The notes below the pieces were generated by a model that did no database searches, was not told the origin of the DNA, and was given only the letters and a program-made list of their open reading frames with translations. Shown in pieces: positions 56,936 through 64,000 of a stretch of DNA of 64,000 nucleotides. The translations under genes and the position numbers were made by a program. The stretch covers positions 1 to 64,000 of the forward strand of contig JACTMI010000026.1 of NCBI GenBank assembly GCA_014584695.1, written 5' to 3'. Source of the stretch: Acidobacteriota bacterium (GTDB taxonomy: Bacteria; Acidobacteriota; Thermoanaerobaculia; Multivoradales; JAGPDF01). Every line of letters begins with the position of its first letter. Position 1 is the stretch's first letter.

Positions 56936-57697
56936 TCAGCCGTGGGCGTCGGGCCGGTCGGCGCCGCCGTCGAGGCGAGGGACCGCGGGCAGGGTGCCGG
57001 AGTAGCCGTCGACCAGGCCGGCGAGGAGGGTCCGGTCCCCTTCAGAGAGGTTGACGAAACGGAGGCCGCAGCCCAGGGGGAGGGCGAAGGTCCGCTGCGG
57101 GCCGTCGTCGTTGCGCCAAGCCACCACGGCGGTCCGCTCGAAGGCCTCCGCCTGGCCCGGGAAGCGAAAGGCGACGATCACCGCTTCGCCTTCGGCCGGA
57201 ATCGGATCGACCGCGACGAAGATCCCGTCGGTGCTCAGGTTGCAGACGCTGCCGCGCGATGGTCCAGCGGCGCCAGAGACCACGCAGGGCGCGACGAACG
57301 GCACCCGCAACTTCTCCTGGCTCGGCTCCGGGCGGCCGAGCAGGGGCCTCGGCTCCTCTCGGAACGCCGCCACCAGCGCGGCGATCCGCCGGACGTCGCC
57401 GGGCGCCAGCGCGGTGAAGCGCAGGCCGCACCCCGGCGGCAGCGCGTCCGCGCTCTCGGGCGGCGTGTCGTTGACCCAGGTCACCACCGTGTCCGCCGCC
57501 ACCATCTCGCCGCCGTCGGGGAGCGCGAACTCGATCGCCAGCGAGTCGCCGATCTCCGGCAGCTCTTCGAGGTGCAGGTAGACGCCCAGCACCGACAGGT
57601 TGCACAGCATCCCGGCGCGCGCGCGGCCGCCCGACGTGACCTGGCAGGCCTGGACGCAGGGGATGCGGGTGAAGCCGCTGCGCGGCTGGCGGTACAT
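56936..57697 (-). CDS. Tandem PilZ-domain protein
   Basis: A 253-residue protein with two PilZ-like domains. Domain 1 (about 6-108) has SGFTRIPCVQACQV and CNLSVLGVYLHLEEL; domain 2 (about 125-225) has EKLRVPFVAPCVV and CNLSTDGIFVAVDP. The second motif (N/D-x-S-x2-G) of c-di-GMP binding is present in both, while the RxxxR arginine motif is incomplete, so binding needs proof. Each domain ends with GCGLRF, showing an internal duplication. It starts four bases after the deoC stop and is the last gene of the ClC-deoC operon. A c-di-GMP-linked role in motility or surface change is inferred. Confidence 0.82.
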   Translation of the reverse strand: MYRQPRSGFTRIPCVQACQVTSGGRARAGMLCNLSVLGVYLHLEELPEIGDSLAIEFALPDGGEMVAADTVVTWVNDTPPESADALPPGCGLRFTALAPGDVRRIAALVAAFREEPRPLLGRPEPSQEKLRVPFVAPCVVSGAAGPSRGSVCNLSTDGIFVAVDPIPAEGEAVIVAFRFPGQAEAFERTAVVAWRNDDGPQRTFALPLGCGLRFVNLSEGDRTLLAGLVDGYSGTLPAVPRLDGGADRPDAHG

Positions 57698-57701
57698 GCC
57701 C

Positions 57702-58616
57702 TCAGTCCTTCGAGAAGTAGTCCTCGCTCTGGTAGGCGCCGGTCGCCTCCTTGACGAGCTGCATCAGCAGATCGTTGGTCAGCGTCGAGGCCCCGAGCCG
57801 GAACAGGTCGGGCGACAGCCAAGCGTCCCCCAGCGTCTCCTTGACCAGCACCAGGAGGTGGAGCGCCTGCTTCGTCGTGCGCACGCCGCCAGCCGGCTTC
57901 ATGCCGATCCGCCGGCCGGTCTCGAAATAGAAGTCGCGAATCGCCTCGAGCATCACCAGCACCACGGGCGGTGTCGCCGCGGGCTGGATCTTGCCGGTCG
58001 AGGTCTTGATGAAGTCGGCGCCCGCCTGCATCGCGAGCCACGACGCCCGCCGCACGTGGTCGTAGGTCGCCAGCTCGCCGGTTTCGAGGATGACCTTGAG
58101 GTGCGCCGGACCGCAGGCCGCCTTGACCCGCGCGATCTCGTCGTGGACCGCGGCGTGGTCGCCGGCGAGGAAGGCGCCACGGTCGATCACCATGTCGATC
58201 TCGTCGGCGCCCGCCGCGACCGCGCGGCGGGTCTCCTCGAGCTTGAGATCGAGCGGCACGAGGCCGGCCGGGAAACCGGTCGCCACCGAGGCGACCCGCA
58301 CCGTCGAGCCCGCGAGCGCCCGCTTGGCGACGCCGACGAGATTCGGATAGACGCAGACCGCGGCGACCGGCCCGACGGTCGGATCCCCGGGCAGCGGCTG
58401 GCGCGCCTTGCGGCACATCTGCTCGACCTTGCCCGCCGAATCCTTGCCCTCGAGCGTGGTGAGATCGATCATCGAGATCGCGAGCCGGATGCCGGCGAGC
58501 TTGGCCGACTTCTTGATCGACCGCTTGGCGAGCGCGGCGGCCCGCTCCTCGACCCCCACCGCGTCGACGCGCGGAACCCGCGACAGATCCAAGGGCAGCA
58601 GCACGGCCGTCGTCAC
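57702..58616 (-). CDS. deoC: Deoxyribose-phosphate aldolase
   Basis: A 304-residue class I aldolase splitting 2-deoxyribose-5-phosphate into acetaldehyde and glyceraldehyde-3-phosphate, in nucleoside salvage. The Schiff-base lysine is Lys204 in DFIKTSTGK; other active-site blocks are EIDMVIDRGAFLAGDH, LKVILETGEL and GMKPAGGVRTT. It is of the longer type (about 300 residues, as in animals), compared with 220-260 in many bacteria. GTG start overlaps the stop of the small Cys gene (GTGA). Confidence 0.95.
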   Translation of the reverse strand: MTTAVLLPLDLSRVPRVDAVGVEERAAALAKRSIKKSAKLAGIRLAISMIDLTTLEGKDSAGKVEQMCRKARQPLPGDPTVGPVAAVCVYPNLVGVAKRALAGSTVRVASVATGFPAGLVPLDLKLEETRRAVAAGADEIDMVIDRGAFLAGDHAAVHDEIARVKAACGPAHLKVILETGELATYDHVRRASWLAMQAGADFIKTSTGKIQPAATPPVVLVMLEAIRDFYFETGRRIGMKPAGGVRTTKQALHLLVLVKETLGDAWLSPDLFRLGASTLTNDLLMQLVKEATGAYQSEDYFSKD

Positions 58617-58840
58617 CGGGCGGACTCTACCCCAGGCCCCGCGGCGTGCTCCGCCTCGTGGCCCGGACAGTTGGTCACCGGCAGCGGGGGGTAGCGCGGG
58701 TAGGCGGGGTCGGCGTCGGCGCGCCGGCAGCGCAGGAAAGTCGAGCGCGGGGAGGCGAGCCGCTCGGCGTGCCGGCAGGTGGCGCAGAGCCCGGCGGGCG
58801 GCAGCGGGCGGACGGGGCGCGGAGGGCCCGGCTCAGCCAT
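58613..58840 (-). CDS. Small Cys-rich protein, possible zinc ribbon
   Basis: A 75-residue protein with PAGLCATCRHAERLASPRST, then FLRCRRADADPAYPRYPPLP and VTNCPGHEAEH. The four cysteines (C-x2-C, C, C) could bind zinc. The ending PRYPPLPVTNCPG looks like a conserved block I have met in unannotated bacterial proteins, but I cannot name a family. It lies between ClC and deoC, overlapping both (8 and 4 bases), which fixes both its start and reality. Confidence 0.78.
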   Translation of the reverse strand: MAEPGPPRPVRPLPPAGLCATCRHAERLASPRSTFLRCRRADADPAYPRYPPLPVTNCPGHEAEHAAGPGVESAR

Positions 58841-60938
58841 CGATCGTGCCGCCGGTCCGGTCGAGCCGCGCGGCGGCGAGGGCATCGACGCCGGCGGTCG
58901 GGCCGAGCACGATCAGCTCGTCGTTGGCCGCCAGGACCGTGGCGGCGTCCGGCACGATCCACTCCCAGCCGGCGCCCCCCGGACGCTTCAGCTCGATGAC
59001 CCGGATTCCGAGTCGCTGCGTCAGCCGCGCTTCGGCGAGCGTCTTGCCCGCCAGCTCGTCCGGCAGCCGGACGGCGCGCAGCGCGAAATCGGGCGGCAGC
59101 TCGACCGCGCTCCCCTTCGAGCCCGGCTGGTCCGAAGCGACGAAGGTCGACAACACCGCCGGCCGGCCCAGCACCTCCTGCGCGTAAACGGCGAGCAGGT
59201 CACGCTTGGCGAGCACCCCGCAAAAGCGCCCTTCGGCGTCGATCACCGGGAGGCGCTCGTACTCCGAGCGCGCGAAGACCTCCGCCGCGCGGTGCAGCCG
59301 GTCGGAGGCGCGGACGACGCTCGGCACCGGCACCATCAGGTCGTGCGCCAGCACCACGCCGCCGGCGTCGGAATCGCGCAGCGCGTGCTTGATGTCGTGC
59401 AGCGAGATCGAGCCGAGCAGGCGATCGTCCTCGACCACGAACAGACGCTGCCGCCGGGTGGCGAGAAAGCGGTCGACCACCCGCGCGTAGGGGTCGGAGG
59501 GGGAGAGCGTCTCCAGGTCCTCGCGCGCCAGATCCTCGGCGGAGAGCCCCGCCAGGGCGGCCTCCTCCATGCGGAAGGAGAGATCGACGCCCTTGCGCTG
59601 CAGCGGCTCGGTATAGATCGAGTAGGGATAGAGGCGCTTGGCGACCACGCTCGAGACGATCGAGGCGATCATCAGCGGCAGGATCAGGTCGTAGTTGCCG
59701 GTCAGCTCGAACAGGATGAGGCAGGCGGAGAGCGGCGCGTGGGTCGAGCCGGCGGCCACCGCCGCCATCCCCACCGCGGCGTACGCACCGGGCGAGGCGG
59801 TCGAGTCGGGCAGCCAGCCGTGGACCACGGCGCCGTAGGCGCCGCCGACCAGCGCGCCGAAACAGAGCGAGGGGGTGAAGTGCCCGCCCGGCGCGCCGCT
59901 GCCCGAGGTGATCGCGGTGGCGACCAGCTTGAGCAGCGCGAGCAGCGCCAGCGTTTCGAGCGCGAAGCCCTCCTGGAGAGCGCCGGTGATGGTCTCGAAG
60001 CCGTTGCCGAGGACCTGCGGCGCGAACAGGCCGATGCCGCCGACGGCGACCAGGCCGACGATCGGCCGGATTCCCTCGGGTACGCCGATCCGGCGGCGGA
60101 ACAGCCGCGACACCGACCGTTCGCCGAGCACGAAAGCGACCGCCGCGACCGCGCCGACGATGCCGAGTCCAAAGTGAAAGACGATCTCCCAGCCGCTCTC
60201 GAGCCCGTAGCCCGGCGCGGCGTAGATCGGCGCCGCGCTCTGCGCCGCGCGCGACAGCAGCGTCGCCAGCACCGCGGCGACCACGATCGGCCCGAAGATC
60301 TCCAGCGCGAAACTGCCGAGCACCACCTCCATGGCGAACAGCGAGGCGCCGATCGGCACGTTGAAGTTGGCGGCCAGCCCGGCGGCGGTGCCGCAGCCGA
60401 GCAGGATCTTGAGCCGGTGACTCGACAGGCCCGCCCGCTGCCCGAGCCAGGAGGAGACGGCGGCGCCCAGGCGCAGCATCGGCCCCTCGCGGCCGAGCGA
60501 GCCTCCGGAGCCGACGGTCACGATCGCCGCCGAGCCCGAGTAGATCACCGGGCGCACCGAGAGTCGGCCGCCGTGCAGCGCCACCGCCTCGACCAGGCTC
60601 GACACCCCTTGGCTCGACAGTGGCGCCCGCGCCAGCCGCTGGATCAGGACGATCAACGCGCCTCCGGCCGCGAGCGCCGCGAGCACCCGCCAGGCCGGGA
60701 TCCGTTGGACCGCGAACTCGAAGCTCGGGTAGTAGCCCCAGAGCAACACCCGGACCGCTTCGGTGAGCCGCTCGACCAGGACCGAGAGCAGGCCGACCAC
60801 GATACCGACGGTCGGAATCAGGAGGAAGAAGACCCGGTCTTCCCGCGTCGACAGGGCGAAGCGGCGCGCCAGGAAGAAGTCCAGCTTCCGCCAGCCCAGC
60901 CGCAGCCACCGGAGTCCCCGTTCGACCCGCTCGAGCAT
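58833..60938 (-). CDS. ClC chloride channel/antiporter with CBS and TrkA-C domains
   Basis: A 701-residue membrane protein. The ClC core (to about 440) has GSGGSLGREGP with the gating glutamate (Glu151), SLFAMEVVLG with the inner proton-pathway Glu, and TSGSGAPGGHFTPSLCFGAL. Both glutamates suggest an H+/Cl- exchanger rather than a plain channel. Two CBS domains (about 470-590) follow, containing RQRLFVVEDDRLLGSISLHD and ERLPVIDAEGRFCGVLAKRD, and then a TrkA-C-like domain ending TVLAANDELIVLGPTAGVD. The extra domains imply nucleotide control. ATG at 60938 is chosen, as upstream sequence is a hairpin-rich leader. Confidence 0.9.
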   Translation of the reverse strand: MLERVERGLRWLRLGWRKLDFFLARRFALSTREDRVFFLLIPTVGIVVGLLSVLVERLTEAVRVLLWGYYPSFEFAVQRIPAWRVLAALAAGGALIVLIQRLARAPLSSQGVSSLVEAVALHGGRLSVRPVIYSGSAAIVTVGSGGSLGREGPMLRLGAAVSSWLGQRAGLSSHRLKILLGCGTAAGLAANFNVPIGASLFAMEVVLGSFALEIFGPIVVAAVLATLLSRAAQSAAPIYAAPGYGLESGWEIVFHFGLGIVGAVAAVAFVLGERSVSRLFRRRIGVPEGIRPIVGLVAVGGIGLFAPQVLGNGFETITGALQEGFALETLALLALLKLVATAITSGSGAPGGHFTPSLCFGALVGGAYGAVVHGWLPDSTASPGAYAAVGMAAVAAGSTHAPLSACLILFELTGNYDLILPLMIASIVSSVVAKRLYPYSIYTEPLQRKGVDLSFRMEEAALAGLSAEDLAREDLETLSPSDPYARVVDRFLATRRQRLFVVEDDRLLGSISLHDIKHALRDSDAGGVVLAHDLMVPVPSVVRASDRLHRAAEVFARSEYERLPVIDAEGRFCGVLAKRDLLAVYAQEVLGRPAVLSTFVASDQPGSKGSAVELPPDFALRAVRLPDELAGKTLAEARLTQRLGIRVIELKRPGGAGWEWIVPDAATVLAANDELIVLGPTAGVDALAAARLDRTGGTIDG

Positions 60939-61006
60939 TTCCGGCCGGAATGTATCAGCCGGATCAAACCAGATCGCCCCCTCGTGCGTACTAACAGGCG
61001 AGACGA

Positions 61007-61175
61007 GGAGGGCGAGTCGGCCCTCCCGACCCGCCGGGGGGTTCCCGGGTCGCATCCGCGCTCGGTGCCAATCCCCCGTGGCGGAACCGGTGGTTCCGAC
61101 CGTCCCAACCCCACCCGACTCCGCGGCTCAGGCCGCGCGATCCCTCCCCAAGGGGGCCGAGCGATCGGCCCCCTT
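61007..61175. other. Intergenic run of five consecutive hairpins (candidate structured RNA)
   Basis: Perfect arms at 61007-61013/61020-61026, 61027-61033/61046-61052, 61082-61088/61092-61098, 61122-61127/61132-61137 and 61150-61160/61165-61175. The last (11-bp stem, GCGA loop) could terminate the FtsX-like gene; the others would be in the 5' leader of the ClC operon. The whole 60939-61246 gap has no gene. No known riboswitch matched. Confidence 0.5.
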
Positions 61176-61246
61176 CGGCTTTCCAGGGGTTCCCTCGGCC
61201 GCCGGCGTCCCCCCTGCCCCGGCGGCGGCCTTCCCTCCGTCTCGTC

Positions 61247-62476
61247 TCAGTCTGCCTGCAGCGCCCGCACCGGCTCCACCCGCCCTGCCCGCCGCGCCGG
61301 CAGCCAGCAGGCCAGGAGCGTCGCCGCCAGCGCGAAGCCCGCGATCGCCAGCGCGTCGCCGACCGACAGCCGCATCGGCACCGCGCGCAGGAAGTAGATC
61401 GCCGCCACCTCCGGTCCGAACGACAGCAGCTCGTAGCGGTCGAAGAGCCAGGCGATCACCGCCGCCGCGGCGAGCCCCAGCGCCGAGCCGGCGGCTCCCA
61501 GCCCGAGACCGTAGAGCAGCAGCGTCCGCCGCAGCGCCGCCGGCGCCAGCCCGAGCGCCGCCAGCACGCCGAAATCGCGCCGCCGCTCTCGCACCAGGAC
61601 CACCAGCGTCGAGGCGACGTTGAAGGTCGCCACCACGACGATCAGGCCGAGCAGCAGGAAGAGGGCGCGCTGCTGCAGCCGCAGCGCCGCGAACAGCTCG
61701 CGGTTGAGCTGCGTCCAGTCGGTGACCAGCGCCTCGGGGCCCAGCGCCACGCGCAGCCGCGCGGCGATCTCGGGGGCGCGCCGGGGATCGTCGACCGCCA
61801 CCTCCCAGCTCGGTGCGCCGCCGCCGGGGAGCGCCGCCACCACCTCCGGCGCCACCACGACCCAGGCGCGGTCGAACTCGGAGAACCCGGTAACGAAGCG
61901 GCGGGAGACACGCAGGGTTCGGAAAGTGAACCGCGGCCGCCCGTCGCCCAGCCCGAGCGCGGTCAGCCGCACCACCTCTCCCGGCGAGGCGCCGATCGCC
62001 GCGCCCAGCTCCTCTCCGATCAGCGCGCCGGGCACCCCGCGCTCGTCGCGCGCCAGCTCCGCCGCCGTCCCCGCGAGCAGACCGTCGCCCGGCGGCGCTC
62101 CGCGCAGCGTGATCTCCGCCTCCCCGCCCGGCCCGGCCAGGATCCCCTGGGCGAAGGCGACCCGCGCGGCAGCGGTCACGCCGGGCACGGCGAGGATCTC
62201 GGCCGCGACGTCGACCGCGTGGGTCTCCTCCCCCTCTGGTGCGGTCTCGAAGCGCGGATAGACCAGGACGGCGGCGGTGCCGCCGAGCAGCTTGCGCTCC
62301 AGATCCTCGCGGTAGCCGGTCATCAGCGCCATGGCGACTCCCATCGCCGCGGTGCCGAGGGCCGAGGCGACGAGCGCCGCGCGGGCGGTCGAGCCGAGCA
62401 GTCCGCCGCGGCCGCCACCGAGCAGCCGCAGCGCCAGCGTCGGGACCAGGGGGCCGGCGAGCGGCGGGCGGCTCAT
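61247..62476 (-). CDS. FtsX-like ABC permease subunit (LolC/LolE type)
   Basis: A 409-residue membrane protein. One N-terminal helix (about 30-52, [20 protein letters not shown]) is followed by a large periplasmic MacB-PCD-like domain (to about 265), then three C-terminal helices ([60 protein letters not shown]) and the final [16 protein letters not shown]. This topology and the tail fit LolC/E lipoprotein-release permeases. No ATPase gene (LolD) is next to it. ATGA overlap with the carA stop means coupling to an unrelated metabolic gene, which is odd. Confidence 0.85.
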   Translation of the reverse strand: MSRPPLAGPLVPTLALRLLGGGRGGLLGSTARAALVASALGTAAMGVAMALMTGYREDLERKLLGGTAAVLVYPRFETAPEGEETHAVDVAAEILAVPGVTAAARVAFAQGILAGPGGEAEITLRGAPPGDGLLAGTAAELARDERGVPGALIGEELGAAIGASPGEVVRLTALGLGDGRPRFTFRTLRVSRRFVTGFSEFDRAWVVVAPEVVAALPGGGAPSWEVAVDDPRRAPEIAARLRVALGPEALVTDWTQLNRELFAALRLQQRALFLLLGLIVVVATFNVASTLVVLVRERRRDFGVLAALGLAPAALRRTLLLYGLGLGAAGSALGLAAAAVIAWLFDRYELLSFGPEVAAIYFLRAVPMRLSVGDALAIAGFALAATLLACWLPARRAGRVEPVRALQAD

Positions 62477-63606
62477 CCGGCGTCGCGAGACCCGGCGCGG
62501 GCGGCCGCCGGCTCCGGGAGCGAGGCGAGGAAGCGCTCGAACAGCGGGCTCGAGTCGTGCGGGCCGGGGGCGGCCTCCGGGTGGTACTGCACCGACAGGA
62601 TCGGCCGGCCGGTCACCGCGAAGGCCTCGACCGTGCCGTCGTTCAAGTTGATCTCGGTCGGCCGGCAGCCGGGCGGCAGGCTGGCCGCGTCGACCGCGAA
62701 GCCGTGGTTCTGGCTGGTGATCGCCACTTCGCGGGTGTCGAGATCGAGCACCGGCTGATTGCCGCCGTGGTGGCCGAACTTCAGCTTGTAGGTCCGCGCC
62801 CCGAGCGCCAGGCCGAGCAGCTGGTGGCCCAGGCAGATGCCGAACAGCGGCAGCCCGGCGTCGATCAGCTCGCGGACGTTGGCGATCACCTCGGTGAGCG
62901 GCTCGGGATCACCCGGGCCGTTCGAGAGCACCACGCCGTCGACGCCGGACGCGATCACCCGCCGCGCCGGCGTGCGCGCCGGCAGGACCTCGAGCTCGAC
63001 GCCGTGGGCCGCCAGCGAGCGCAGGATGTTGGCTTTGACGCCGAAATCGTAGACCGCCAGCCGAGCCCGCGGCGGACCGGAGCCGGCCGCCGGCACGAGG
63101 CCCGGCCGCTCGCGCGTGACGTCGTCGACCAGCGCCCGCCCCGCCATGCCGGGGAAATCGGCGAGCTCGGCGCGCAGGCGGTCGACGTCGCTGCGCTCGG
63201 TGGTCACGACGCCGCGCAGCGAGCCGTGCTGGCGCAGCCGCCGCACCAGCGCGCGGGTGTCGATGCCGTCGATCGCCGGAACGCCGTGACGGCGCAGGTA
63301 GCCGGGCAGGTCGCCCTCGGCGCCGAAGCTCGAGGGCTGCGCCGTGAATTGCCGGGCGATGAAGCCCTCGACCCAGGGGCGCTCGGATTCCTCGTCCAGG
63401 CCGGAGACGCCGTAGTTGCCGATGTGCGGCTGGGTCATGACCACGATCTGGCCACGGTAGGAGGGGTCGGTCAGCACCTCCTGGTAGCCGGTCATCGAGG
63501 TGTTGAAGACGACTTCGCCGAAGCGGGTGCCGGCGGAGACGGCGCGCCCGACGAACAGGCTGCCGTCCTCGAGCAGCAGCAGCGCTTCGTGCGGGGAGCC
63601 GGGCAT
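62473..63606 (-). CDS. carA: Carbamoyl-phosphate synthase small (glutaminase) subunit
   Basis: A 377-residue protein of normal CarA length. It hydrolyses glutamine and passes ammonia to CarB for arginine and pyrimidine synthesis. The N-terminal domain has [20 protein letters not shown] and PHIGNYGV; the class I glutaminase has Cys258 in [16 protein letters not shown], His342 and Glu344 in [13 protein letters not shown], and SNGPGDPEP. No ribosome site precedes the ATG, and a TATACT box ends ten bases before it, so the mRNA has at most a few leader bases. carB is not in the window. Confidence 0.96.
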   Translation of the reverse strand: MPGSPHEALLLLEDGSLFVGRAVSAGTRFGEVVFNTSMTGYQEVLTDPSYRGQIVVMTQPHIGNYGVSGLDEESERPWVEGFIARQFTAQPSSFGAEGDLPGYLRRHGVPAIDGIDTRALVRRLRQHGSLRGVVTTERSDVDRLRAELADFPGMAGRALVDDVTRERPGLVPAAGSGPPRARLAVYDFGVKANILRSLAAHGVELEVLPARTPARRVIASGVDGVVLSNGPGDPEPLTEVIANVRELIDAGLPLFGICLGHQLLGLALGARTYKLKFGHHGGNQPVLDLDTREVAITSQNHGFAVDAASLPPGCRPTEINLNDGTVEAFAVTGRPILSVQYHPEAAPGPHDSSPLFERFLASLPEPAAARAGSRDAG

Positions 63607-63616
63607 CGCGGGGGTC

Positions 63617-63624
63617 AGTATACT
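63617..63624. promoter_or_regulatory. Shared palindromic -10 (AGTATACT) of carA and the rightward gene
   Basis: AGTATACT is its own complement, so TATACT stands as a -10 on both strands. Leftward it ends 10 bases before the carA ATG; rightward the ATG at 63658 lies 33 bases on, with AAAGGAG in between. -35 boxes are not clear. Confidence 0.5.
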
Positions 63625-63657
63625 AACGGCGCTCCGGCGTCCGGAAAGGAGAGCCCC

Positions 63658-64000
63658 ATGCTCCGCACGCGCGCAATCACCCTCTGCCTGCTGCTCCTCG
63701 CGCTGGTCGCGACGCCGACGCTCGCCTACACGATCTACTTGAAGGACGGCTCACGGCTCCTCGCCAAGACCAAGTACGTGATCGAAGGCGACCGCGCGAT
63801 CATCGTCCTGCCGTCGGGTCAGAAGACCAGCTTCCCGGCCGCCGAGATCGACGTCGAGCGGACCGAGGCGGCCAACCAGCAGAACCTCGGCACCGCCATC
63901 GTGATCGAGGGCGGCAAGGCGCAGGACCTGGCCCGCAATCAGGCGCCGCCGAAGAAGGAGAGCCTCCAGGACCTGATCCAGAAGCGGGGCGCCGAAGTCG
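63658..64000 (+). CDS. Secreted protein of unknown function (partial, cut by window end)
   Basis: The first 114 residues are present. A signal peptide (about 1-23, [17 protein letters not shown]) is followed by [40 protein letters not shown] and [20 protein letters not shown]. The KDGSRL...AKTKY beginning matches small periplasmic proteins with an SH3-like start, common in acidobacteria, without known function. ATG follows AAAGGAG. It shares a palindromic -10 box with carA. Confidence 0.8.
   Translation, partial: MLRTRAITLCLLLLALVATPTLAYTIYLKDGSRLLAKTKYVIEGDRAIIVLPSGQKTSFPAAEIDVERTEAANQQNLGTAIVIEGGKAQDLARNQAPPKKESLQDLIQKRGAEV

Noticed and set aside
60939-61246. Fluoride riboswitch ahead of the ClC gene
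   Set aside because: No conserved crcB-type motif, and the ClC protein has the chloride-type GREGP filter rather than fluoride-type residues.

Overview
The window is about 70 percent GC throughout and carries no rRNA or tRNA gene, CRISPR array or intact mobile element that I can see. Gene style points to a Gram-negative, probably Acidobacteriota of the Thermoanaerobaculia or Holophagae kind: a large secretome, TonB receptor, IPTL-CTERM tail, winged-helix/TPR membrane regulators, a Ser/Thr kinase next to an ECF sigma factor, a long isocitrate lyase, and many secreted peptidases. This placement is inferred from gene content, not from a marker gene.

Layout. 1-1581: end of an NtrC-type regulator and its NtrY-like sensor kinase. 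1604-6675: secreted S9 peptidase, pepT, gltA. 6694-8647: secreted beta-helix protein, then a ParE/RelE toxin with ribbon-helix-helix antitoxin and a well-defined promoter/operator. 8917-13078: coupled glyoxylate-shunt genes aceB-aceA, which complement gltA. 13507-20294: secreted VCBS and delta-60 repeat proteins, a CoA-binding protein and a wHTH-TM-TPR regulator. 20306-28393: small metal-binding and membrane proteins, a polysaccharide deacetylase coupled to a beta-propeller/amidohydrolase, and a TonB receptor. 28613-32298: three secreted proteins in a row. 32403-36105: kinase and ECF sigma factor, convergent and overlapping. 36139-44061: flavin halogenase-like enzyme, lipoprotein amidohydrolase, IPTL-CTERM protein, short non-catalytic aldehyde-dehydrogenase homologue, fungalysin-like metalloprotease, monooxygenase-like protein and M28 peptidase. 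44243-45483: nucleotidyltransferase (AbiEii-type) module with an unrecognised partner. 45550-51516: hydrolases, a secreted protein, a YbjQ-YbjQ-M48 operon and a VOC protein. 51527-56928: glycosyltransferase, aldehyde dehydrogenase, AAA/DUF4143 ATPase, a probably frameshifted gene and a TMEM175-like channel. 56936-63606: carA, an FtsX-like permease, then a four-gene overlapping operon (ClC channel, small Cys protein, deoC, tandem PilZ). 63658-64000: start of a secreted protein.

Two themes stand out. First, seven otherwise unrelated secreted proteins end in the same short C-terminal motif, roughly F-x-D/E-x-F-E-x-G-x4-W-S, a candidate sorting or surface-attachment tag that differs from the transmembrane-type IPTL-CTERM also found here. 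Second, several promoters place the -10 box 6 to 10 bases before the start codon with no Shine-Dalgarno sequence, suggesting leaderless transcripts for the antitoxin, the nucleotidyltransferase partner, the TMEM175-like channel and carA. Functionally the window suggests a heterotroph that digests peptides outside the cell, imports products through a TonB receptor, and can grow on two-carbon units or fatty acids through the glyoxylate shunt.
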